From the NCBI GenBank assembly GCA_013813955.1, contig JACCQW010000417.1, forward strand, positions 1 to 5,159: a stretch of 5,159 nt of DNA, given 5' to 3'. Source of the stretch: Solirubrobacterales bacterium (GTDB lineage Bacteria; Actinomycetota; Thermoleophilia; Solirubrobacterales; Solirubrobacteraceae). The notes beneath the pieces were generated by a model. It had not been told where the DNA came from. It did no database searches and worked only from the letters and a program-made list of their open reading frames with translations. The first letter of the stretch is position 1. Each line of letters starts with the position of its first letter. Shown here piece by piece: positions 1-5,159 of this stretch. Both the position numbers and the translations under genes were made by a program.

Positions 1-2
1 CC

Positions 3-1967
3 TCACGGCGAGGCCGGCGGGGGGGCCGGCCCGCCGCCGGGCCCCGGCTCGGGCTGCTGGCCGGGCTCGGGATCGGGGTCCAGGTCGGGGTCGAATCGCC
101 CGACGGTGATCGTCACCGCGGAGTCGCGGTCGGCGCGTCGCCCGCCGCGCGGGGACTGAGACCGCACCTCGCCGTCATCGCCGGGGCTGTCGACCCGCGT
201 CTCCTCGACGTCGACCTCGAAGCCCGCGGCCGACAGCGTCTGGGTGGCCTCGTTCTGCGTGTCGCCCACGACGTCGGGGACCTCGACCTCCTGGGACTCC
301 TCGGCGACGGTGAGCGTCACGGTCGAGCCGCTGGTCAGCCTACCCCCCGCCGCGGGATCCTGGGCGAGCACGATGCCGGGCCTGGCGTCCTCGGACTCCT
401 GCTGGCGCACGGCCACGCGGAACCCGGCGTCCTCGAGCGCCCTGCGCGCCTCGTCCTCCCCGCGCCCCACGACGGAGGGCACCGTCGCCTGCTCGGGCCC
501 GCGCGAGACGGTGATCGTCACGGTCGAGCCCTGCTCGGCCTGCGAGCTGCCGGACGGCGACTGCTCGATGACGCGGTTCACGCGCACCTCCGCCGAGAAC
601 GCGCGCCGCTCGCGGACCTCGAAGCCCGCCGCGCGCAGCGTTCGCCGGGCGGTGCGCCTGCCTTCGCCGGCGACGTCGGGCACCGCCCGGATCGCGGGGC
701 CGTCGGAGACGGTGATCGTCACCTCCGAGCCCTCGTCGGCCACCTCGTTGGGACCCGGGTTCTGACCGACCACGGTGTTGCGCGGCTTGTCGGAGTTGTC
801 GCGTACGGTCGTGACCTCGAAGCCCTCGTCCTCCAGGCGCTGCTGGGCGACGGAGATGCTGCTGCCCACCACGTTGGGCACCTGGACGGCCTCCTCGCCG
901 GTCAGCAGCAGCGCGGCGACGATCGCCCCCGCGACGAGCAGCGCGGCGAGCAGCGCCCACGGCCAGCGGCGCCGGCGCGCTCGCTCGGGCGGCGCGTAGA
1001 CGCGCTCGCGCTCGATCTCGTAGGGCTGGGCGGCGGGGTGCAGCCCGGTCGGCGGCACCCCCACGGGTAGCGGCACGGGGGCCGCCACCATGCCCAGGGC
1101 GCCGGTGTCGCCCACCGCGGTCGCGGCGGTCGCCCCGGCCAGCCGCGACGCGGCGGCCTCCAGCGCGGCGATGAACTCGTCGGCGTCGGCGAAGCGCTCC
1201 GCCGGGTCCTTGGCCAGCGCGCGCAGCACGATCGCGTCGAGCTCGGGCGTCACCGCGGGGCTCAGGCGCGCCGGCGGCACGGGCGGCTCGTTGACGTGCT
1301 TGACCGCGATGCTCACCGCCGACTCCGCCTCGAAGGGGATCTGGCCGGTGAGCAGCTCGTAGAGCACGACGCCGATCGAGTACAGGTCGGACGTCGCGTT
1401 GACCGCGTGGCCCTGCGCCTGCTCGGGCGACAGGTACTGCGCGGTGCCCATGATCGAGCCGGTCTGCGTCATGTCCGACGCGCCCGCGCGGGCGATGCCG
1501 AAGTCGGTGACCTTGACGCGCCCCTCGTCGTCGAGCATCACGTTGTGGGGCTTCAGATCGCGGTGGATGACCCCGCGGCGGTGCGCGAAGCGGGCCGCGC
1601 GCAGGATCTGGATCGTCAGGTCGACGGCGCGGGCCGGGTCCAGCGGGCCCTCCCGCTGGATGACCTCCTTGAGCGTGCTGCCCGCGATGTACTCCATCGC
1701 GATGTACGCGGTGCCCTCCCAGTCGCCCCGGTCGTAGACCGACACGACGTGCTGGTGCTGCAGCCCCGCCGCCGACGAGGCCTCGCGCCGGAAGCGCTCC
1801 ACGAACTCCTCGTCCTCGGCGAAGCGCTCGTGCAGCAGCTTCAGCGCGACCTTGCGCCCGAGCTGCAGGTCCTGCGCGCAGAAGACGTCCGCCATCCCCC
1901 CCGAGCCGAGGCGGTCGATCACCTGGTAGCGGCCGTCGACCACGGTGTCGCGCGCGACGTCCCTCAT
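3..1967 (-). CDS. pknB: PASTA-domain transmembrane Ser/Thr protein kinase, PknB type
   Basis: 654 aa, complete. An N-terminal cytoplasmic kinase domain (about residues 14-272) has every catalytic element: Gly-rich loop LGSGGMADVF (20-29), ATP-site Lys43, helix-C Glu62, HRDLKPHN (135-142, catalytic Asp137) and DFG (155-157). The activation loop carries TQT (Thr167, Thr169), matching the autophosphorylated pair of mycobacterial PknB, followed by GTAQYLSPEQ (174-183). A juxtamembrane linker of about 60 aa, rich in Ala, Pro and Thr, ends in an Arg cluster (329-334) before a single membrane helix (335-357). Four PASTA repeats (360-622) lie outside the cell. Residues 625-654 form a DP/EP- and Pro/Gly-rich tail. 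Family knowledge: PknB binds muropeptides or lipid II through PASTA and phosphorylates cell-wall and division proteins; PstP reverses this. The ATG at 1967 is chosen over an upstream in-frame start at 2099 because it has a good ribosome site, lies just before the kinase fold and forms an ATGA overlap with the pbpA stop. Identity as a PASTA kinase is near certain. Confidence 0.96.
   Translation of the reverse strand: MRDVARDTVVDGRYQVIDRLGSGGMADVFCAQDLQLGRKVALKLLHERFAEDEEFVERFRREASSAAGLQHQHVVSVYDRGDWEGTAYIAMEYIAGSTLKEVIQREGPLDPARAVDLTIQILRAARFAHRRGVIHRDLKPHNVMLDDEGRVKVTDFGIARAGASDMTQTGSIMGTAQYLSPEQAQGHAVNATSDLYSIGVVLYELLTGQIPFEAESAVSIAVKHVNEPPVPPARLSPAVTPELDAIVLRALAKDPAERFADADEFIAALEAAASRLAGATAATAVGDTGALGMVAAPVPLPVGVPPTGLHPAAQPYEIERERVYAPPERARRRRWPWALLAALLVAGAIVAALLLTGEEAVQVPNVVGSSISVAQQRLEDEGFEVTTVRDNSDKPRNTVVGQNPGPNEVADEGSEVTITVSDGPAIRAVPDVAGEGRRTARRTLRAAGFEVRERRAFSAEVRVNRVIEQSPSGSSQAEQGSTVTITVSRGPEQATVPSVVGRGEDEARRALEDAGFRVAVRQQESEDARPGIVLAQDPAAGGRLTSGSTVTLTVAEESQEVEVPDVVGDTQNEATQTLSAAGFEVDVEETRVDSPGDDGEVRSQSPRGGRRADRDSAVTITVGRFDPDLDPDPEPGQQPEPGPGGGPAPPPASP
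102..890 (-). repeat. Four tandem PASTA repeats in the PknB ectodomain
   Basis: The kinase ectodomain holds four PASTA units: residues 360-422 (nt 702-890), 427-489 (501-689), 494-555 (303-488) and 561-622 (102-287). Each opens with a VPxVxG-like motif (VPNVVG, VPDVAG, VPSVVG, VPDVVG), has a central AGFEV or similar (EGFEV, AGFEV, AGFRV, AGFEV) and closes with a TITV or TLTV strand. The repeat shows at DNA level: on the + strand gacggtgatcgtcac occurs exactly at 102-116, 507-521 and 708-722, with a one-base variant at 306-320, giving a period of about 201-204 nt. PASTA units in this family bind peptidoglycan fragments or beta-lactams. Units 1-3 keep a Q(N/S/D)P motif (QNP, QSP, QDP). Unit 4 has QSP followed by a basic RGGRRADRD stretch, so it may differ in ligand or wall contact. 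Confidence 0.93.
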
Positions 1968-3403
1968 CCGAGCAGCTCCTGCAGCACGGCCTTGGCGATC
2001 GGGGCGGCGTCGACGCCGCCCTGGCCGCCCTGCTGGCGCTCGATCGTCGCGGCGATCGCGATCTCCGGGCCCCCCTGGGGGGCGAAGCCGATGAACCACG
2101 GCTGGTTGACGTCGGTCTCGGCCACGATCTCCGCCGTGCCCGTCTTGCCCGCCACGTCGATGCCCGACAGCGCGGCTGCGGTGCCCGTGCCCTCCTCGAC
2201 CACGCGCCCCATCATCGCGGTCAGCTGGGCGGCGGTGGACCGCTTCATCACGCGGCCCATCGACTCGGGCTCGATCTCCTCGATCGTTCGACCGTCGCGG
2301 TCGACGATGCGGTCGGTCAGCCGCGGCTGGATCAGCTCACCGCCGTTGGCCACCGCCGCGGCCACCATCGCCATCTGCAGCGGGGTCACCAGCAGGCGCT
2401 CCTGCCCGATCGCCACGCGCCCGATGTCCACCGCCTGGGACTCCACGTCGAGCAGCTCCCCGTCCTCGGCGTAGATCCCGCTGGGCACGAGCTGCTGCTT
2501 GGGGTAGTCCATCGGAGGCTCCGCGTTGAAGCCGAAGCGCTCCATGTACTGGTCCATGGTCTCCTTGCCGAGCTGCTCGGCGACCTGCCCCCACACCGTG
2601 TTGACGGAGTTCGTCAGAGCGGTCGTGAGCGTGATCGACCCGAAGTCCTTCCCCCCGAAGTTGGCCAGGGGGACGCCGGAGATGGGCTTTCCGGAGTCGC
2701 CGTTGACGGTGGAGTCGGGGGTGAAGCGCCCGCTGTCCAGCGCGGCCGCAGCGGTCACGACCTTGAACGTCGAGCCGGGCGGATAGGTGCTCTGCGTCGC
2801 GCGGTTGACCAGCGGCGCGTTGTCCTCGTCGCTGTTCAGGCGGCGGAAGGTCGCGTTGTCGCGGACGTCGCCGGGGTCATAGCCGGGGACGCTGAGCATC
2901 ACGCGCACCTTGCCGGTCTCGGGCTCGATCGCGACGATCGACCCCTTGCGGCCGTTGAGCGCCCGCTGGGCCACCCGCTGGGCGCCGGGATCGAGGTTCG
3001 TGATGATGTTGTCGCCCTCCTGTTGCTCTCCTCGCAGCTCGTCGAAGACCGACGTCAGCGCGTTGCGCTCCCCGATCAGCGCCTCGTTGCGCTCGCGCTC
3101 CAGGCCCGCGCGGCCGCGCCCGATGAACGAGTAGCCGATCGCGTGGGCGAACAGCTCCGCGGCGTCGGTGTAGCGGCGGGTGAACAGCCCGGCCTCGCCC
3201 TGCACCGAGCGCGCGAGAAGGTCTCCCCCGCGTGCGCGGATGAGCCCGCGACGGATGCGCTGCTCCTCGATCAGGCCCCGCTGGTTGAGCGCGTTCTCGC
3301 GGTAGGACTCGGCGTTGATCACGCTGTTCCAGCTCGTGAAGGCCACGAGCCCCGCGAACAGCACGAGGAACAGCCCGAAGAGCTTGAGGATCGGGGCGTT
3401 CAT
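1964..3403 (-). CDS. pbpA: Class B penicillin-binding protein (peptidoglycan transpeptidase), PbpA type
   Basis: 479 aa, complete, close to the roughly 490 aa of mycobacterial PbpA. A short cytoplasmic start is followed by one uncleaved membrane helix (about residues 8-24), a compact N-terminal domain (about 30-145) and the transpeptidase domain (about 150-477). The three active-site motifs are intact: STFK (211-214, nucleophile Ser211, within YPPGSTFK), SVN (266-268) and KTGTAE (420-425). Other family marks are IGQ and TPLQ (332-343), ANGG (352-355) and PWFIGFAP (435-442). It cross-links stem peptides outside the membrane and in this family works with the SEDS polymerase encoded just upstream. 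Near the N-domain start, the usual RGxIxDRNGxxLA motif reads RGLIRARGGDLLA (52-64), without the Asp and Asn. The gene starts at an ATG that overlaps the rodA stop by 4 nt and ends in the same kind of overlap with pknB. No large N-terminal insertion of the PBP2/FtsI kind is seen. The family is certain; the PbpA name rests on synteny plus sequence style. Confidence 0.95.
   Translation of the reverse strand: MNAPILKLFGLFLVLFAGLVAFTSWNSVINAESYRENALNQRGLIEEQRIRRGLIRARGGDLLARSVQGEAGLFTRRYTDAAELFAHAIGYSFIGRGRAGLERERNEALIGERNALTSVFDELRGEQQEGDNIITNLDPGAQRVAQRALNGRKGSIVAIEPETGKVRVMLSVPGYDPGDVRDNATFRRLNSDEDNAPLVNRATQSTYPPGSTFKVVTAAAALDSGRFTPDSTVNGDSGKPISGVPLANFGGKDFGSITLTTALTNSVNTVWGQVAEQLGKETMDQYMERFGFNAEPPMDYPKQQLVPSGIYAEDGELLDVESQAVDIGRVAIGQERLLVTPLQMAMVAAAVANGGELIQPRLTDRIVDRDGRTIEEIEPESMGRVMKRSTAAQLTAMMGRVVEEGTGTAAALSGIDVAGKTGTAEIVAETDVNQPWFIGFAPQGGPEIAIAATIERQQGGQGGVDAAPIAKAVLQELLG
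1976..1980 (-). promoter_or_regulatory. Ribosome binding site of pknB
   Basis: On the minus strand AGGAG lies 8 nt before the ATG at 1967, inside the last codons of pbpA. With the ATGA stop/start overlap, it decides the kinase start and supports translational coupling to pbpA. Confidence 0.75.
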
Positions 3404-4701
3404 CGCACCTGGGCCTCCCGCCGCGCCCGGTCGGAGACGAGCAGCAGCAGCGCGAGCAGGATGAAGTTCGCCACGATCGACGATCCGCCGTAGGAGACAA
3501 ACGGCAGCGTCACGCCGGTCAGCGGGATGAGCTTGGTCACCCCGCCGACGATGACGAAGACCTGCAGCGCGAGCACGGACGTCAGGCCGGTGGCCAGCAG
3601 CTTGGAGAACGAATCGGTGGCGAGCATCGCGGTCTTGAAGCCGCGCTCGATGACGAGCAGGTAGGTGAGCAGCACCGCACAGGCTCCGAGCAGCCCCAGC
3701 TCGTTGGTGATCACCGCGTAGATGAAGTCGGTGTGCGCCGCGGGCAGGATGCGGGTGCCGCCGGGCAGCTCGATGATCGCCTGACCGAAGCCCTGACCGA
3801 ACAGCCCCCCGTCGGCCTGCGAGAAGACCGACTGCGCGAGCTGGTAGCTGCCGCCGGTCGCGTCGTAGAGCTGGCGATCGAAGGGGTTCAGCCAGGCTTC
3901 GACACGGTTCTCGATCGTCGGGCGCAGGGCGTAGAGCAGCCGGGCCCCCAGCGCGAACAGCCCGAGGCCGATGACGACGAAGGAGATCCGGTTCGTCGCC
4001 ACGTAGACGAGCGCGAGGAAGCCGCCGAAGAACATCAGCGACGAGCCGATGTCCTGGATGACGAACAGCATCGTCATCGCCGCGCCCCACACCATCAGCA
4101 GCGGCCCGAGGTGCTTCAGCGGGGGGAAGGTGATCCCCGCGAACCGCCGCGCGCCGATCACGAGGACCTGTCGCGTGTCGCGCAGGTAGGAGGCCAGGAA
4201 GATGACGATCGCGATCTTGGCCAGCTCCGCCGGCTGAAAGGAGATCGGGCCGACCGTGAAGGCCAGGTAGGCCCCGTTGATCGGAGCGCTCAGGCGCGGC
4301 AGCAGCAGCAGCAGGATCCCGACGGTGGCGATCACGTAGCGGTAGCGCTCGAGCACCCGATGGTCCTCGCGCAGCGCGATGATGGTCCCGGCGAAGAAGA
4401 TCAGGCCGACGACGAACCACTGTGCCTGCTCGCGCGCGAACTCCTCGTCGAGGCGGTAGAGCATCACCAGGCCGAAGCAGGCCAGCAGCGCGACGAGCGG
4501 GAAGAGGTAGGGGTCGGCGTGCGGGAGCGTGAAGCGCAGCACGAGGTGCGCGCCGAGGCACAGCGCGAGGAACAGCGCCCCGTAGGTGAGCGAGAGGTTC
4601 GACAGCAGGTCCTCGCGCTGGACGAAGACCGCGGTGAAGCCGGCGGTCACGAGCAGCGAGGCGGGGATCAGCGCGAACAGCTCGCGGTTGCGCTCGCTCA
4701 T
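3400..4701 (-). CDS. rodA: SEDS-family peptidoglycan glycosyltransferase, RodA/FtsW type
   Basis: 433 aa, a polytopic inner-membrane protein with roughly ten to twelve hydrophobic segments (for example about 9-27, 38-57, 66-83, 93-110, 121-136, 197-216, 220-256, 325-352, 370-390, 405-423). SEDS motifs are present in order: QPAELAKI (156-163); a large outer loop with WLNPFD (270-275), where Asp275 matches the catalytic Asp region of RodA; GLFGQGFGQ (299-307); AAHTDFIYAVITNELG (321-336); and TGVTLPFVSYGGSS (395-408). In this family the enzyme polymerises lipid II into glycan strands and is activated by its partner class B PBP, here the next gene, overlapping by ATGA. The ATG at 4701 is chosen because GGAG stands 9 nt upstream. 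A TTG at 4746 would add 15 residues but has no visible ribosome site. RodA rather than FtsW is inferred from the pstP-rodA-pbpA-pknB context; sequence alone does not settle it. Confidence 0.94.
   Translation of the reverse strand: MSERNRELFALIPASLLVTAGFTAVFVQREDLLSNLSLTYGALFLALCLGAHLVLRFTLPHADPYLFPLVALLACFGLVMLYRLDEEFAREQAQWFVVGLIFFAGTIIALREDHRVLERYRYVIATVGILLLLLPRLSAPINGAYLAFTVGPISFQPAELAKIAIVIFLASYLRDTRQVLVIGARRFAGITFPPLKHLGPLLMVWGAAMTMLFVIQDIGSSLMFFGGFLALVYVATNRISFVVIGLGLFALGARLLYALRPTIENRVEAWLNPFDRQLYDATGGSYQLAQSVFSQADGGLFGQGFGQAIIELPGGTRILPAAHTDFIYAVITNELGLLGACAVLLTYLLVIERGFKTAMLATDSFSKLLATGLTSVLALQVFVIVGGVTKLIPLTGVTLPFVSYGGSSIVANFILLALLLLVSDRARREAQVR
3414..3419 (-). promoter_or_regulatory. 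Ribosome binding site of pbpA
   Basis: On the minus strand GGGAGG lies 10 nt before the ATG at 3403, inside the end of rodA. A second purine-rich AGGTG (3406-3410) is only 2 nt from the ATG, too close to be the main site. The placement supports the start used for pbpA. Confidence 0.65.
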
Positions 4702-4710
4702 TGCAAGCAG

Positions 4711-4714
4711 CTCC
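4711..4714 (-). promoter_or_regulatory. Ribosome binding site of rodA
   Basis: On the minus strand GGAG stands 9 nt before the ATG at 4701 and fixes that start over the in-frame TTG at 4746. Its two G bases (4713-4714) are also the last two bases of the hairpin at 4713-4732. Confidence 0.65.
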
Positions 4715-4732
4715 GCCGCGGGTTCGCGGCGG
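4713..4732 (-). other. Perfect 8-bp GC hairpin in the pstP-rodA gap
   Basis: The + strand reads ccgccgcg (4713-4720), ggtt (4721-4724), cgcggcgg (4725-4732). The arms are exact reverse complements, so the minus-strand transcript can form an all-GC 8-bp stem with an AACC loop. It sits in the 55-nt gap after the phosphatase stop codon and its 3' arm overlaps the GG of the rodA GGAG. No U-run follows, so it is not a canonical intrinsic terminator. Possible roles are hiding the ribosome site, or an RNA stability or processing point; both are inference. Short GC palindromes also arise by chance in such GC-rich DNA. Confidence 0.5.
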
Positions 4733-4756
4733 CCATGGTCGAGCAATGGCGCGATG

Positions 4757-5159
4757 TCACGAGGCCAGCCTCCCGCGCTCGAGCTCGCGGACGAGGTCGG
4801 CCGCGTCGTCGCGTGAGCGCAGGCTGTGGTCGAGCAGGCGCCTGCGGCGCAGGTCGGGCACGGCGTCGGCGCGCACCCCCGAGACGTAGTTGACGCTGTA
4901 GAGCTCCAGGCCGGCGGGCAGCTCCCAGGGCAGGCCGCGGTACATCGTCACGAAGCCGTCGTCGTCGGTGCCGACGAAGTAGACGGACTGGCTGGCGATG
5001 TAGCCGCCGATGGCGACCGGCACGACGAGGATCGCCAGGACCACGAATGCCGCGGTCAGCCGGCGTGCGCGGCCGGAGCCCGACCCCGCCCGCCCCGACG
5101 GCTCCGTGGCCGACGGTCCGGGGGTCCGCGGCTGCAGGCGGCGCGTCGCGCCCGTGGTC
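4757..5159 (-). CDS. pstP: PP2C-family Ser/Thr protein phosphatase, PstP type (C-terminal part only)
   Basis: Partial: the frame is open to the right window edge (first full codon at 5156-5158), leaving 133 visible residues and a TGA stop at 4757-4759. Visible parts are a low-complexity linker rich in Gly, Ser, Pro and Arg (about 1-33) ending in RARR, one membrane helix (about 34-54), and an outer domain of about 75 aa that starts SVYFVGTDDDGFVTMYRG (58-75) and ends in a charged helix-like region (DDAADLVRELERG). This layout and the YFVG...V..YRG pattern resemble the C-terminal ectodomain of actinobacterial PstP/Stp phosphatases. The catalytic PP2C domain and its metal-binding Asp residues lie outside the window, so the call rests on this tail plus the position upstream of rodA-pbpA-pknB. 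An in-frame GTG at 5044 falls inside the membrane helix and is not a credible start. Family role: dephosphorylates PknB and its substrates. FHA-domain genes would be expected further upstream. Confidence 0.82.
   Translation of the reverse strand, partial: TTGATRRLQPRTPGPSATEPSGRAGSGSGRARRLTAAFVVLAILVVPVAIGGYIASQSVYFVGTDDDGFVTMYRGLPWELPAGLELYSVNYVSGVRADAVPDLRRRRLLDHSLRSRDDAADLVRELERGRLAS

Noticed and set aside
102..722. Regular 15-bp repeats as a possible CRISPR or operator array
   Set aside because: They encode the TVTITV strand of each PASTA unit in frame and keep the domain period, so protein repetition explains them.
1968..2099. Upstream extension of the kinase to 2099
   Set aside because: It would add 44 Arg/Gly-rich residues that are only the pbpA 3' end read in another frame; the ATG at 1967 has a ribosome site and begins right before the kinase fold.
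1296..2474. Long + strand open frame (392 codons) opposite pknB and pbpA
   Set aside because: It crosses the junction of two well-supported minus-strand genes, and its composition is that of a reverse-complement shadow with no domain.
4713..4732. Hairpin as an intrinsic terminator after pstP
   Set aside because: No U-run follows the stem on the transcribed strand and the next gene starts within 12 nt; a terminator here would cut off the operon.
4702..4746. Earlier TTG start for rodA at 4746
   Set aside because: No ribosome site precedes it, and the ATG at 4701 has GGAG at 9 nt; kept as a lower-ranked alternative.
4732..4750. Second inverted repeat gccat ... atggc
   Set aside because: Only 5 bp with a 9-nt loop, and it overlaps the stronger stem; expected by chance.
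3733..4893. Long + strand open frame (386 codons) opposite rodA
   Set aside because: It is antisense to a clear SEDS gene with all motifs; the product is Arg/Glu/Gln-rich low complexity with no recognisable domain, as expected for shadow frames in very GC-rich DNA.

Overview
The window is very GC-rich and carries four tightly packed genes, all on the minus strand. In transcription order (right to left) they are: the 3' end of a membrane-anchored PP2C-type Ser/Thr phosphatase (PstP family), a complete SEDS glycosyltransferase (RodA/FtsW family), a complete class B penicillin-binding protein (PbpA type), and a complete Ser/Thr kinase with four extracellular PASTA repeats (PknB type). This is the conserved actinobacterial growth and cell-wall signalling cluster, known in mycobacteria as fhaA-fhaB-pstP-rodA-pbpA-pknA-pknB. 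The gene order, the base composition and the lack of a pknA between pbpA and pknB point to an actinobacterium. A deep-branching lineage such as Thermoleophilia/Solirubrobacterales is possible, but that placement is inference.

Layout: 4757-5159 is the phosphatase C-terminus, open at the window edge, with a Gly/Ser/Pro/Arg linker, one membrane helix and a small outer domain. 4702-4756 is the only intergenic gap (55 nt); it holds a perfect 8-bp GC hairpin whose 3' arm runs into the rodA ribosome binding site. 3400-4701 is rodA, 1964-3403 is pbpA and 3-1967 is pknB. Both rodA/pbpA and pbpA/pknB overlap by 4 nt (ATGA), which suggests translational coupling. The pknB stop codon lies 3 bases from the left edge, so no downstream terminator can be seen. 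No stretch over 300 bases lacks a gene, and I see no tRNA, rRNA, mobile element, CRISPR or internal promoter.

How the genes work together: in this family RodA polymerises lipid II into glycan strands and the class B PBP cross-links the peptides, the two acting as a complex. PknB is thought to sense peptidoglycan fragments or lipid II through its PASTA repeats and to phosphorylate cell-growth proteins. PstP reverses those phosphorylations. The window is a core housekeeping region and not an accessory island. I found no undescribed system. The points worth a second look are the hairpin at the rodA start, the acidic proline-rich tail on the kinase, the missing second kinase and some motif variations.
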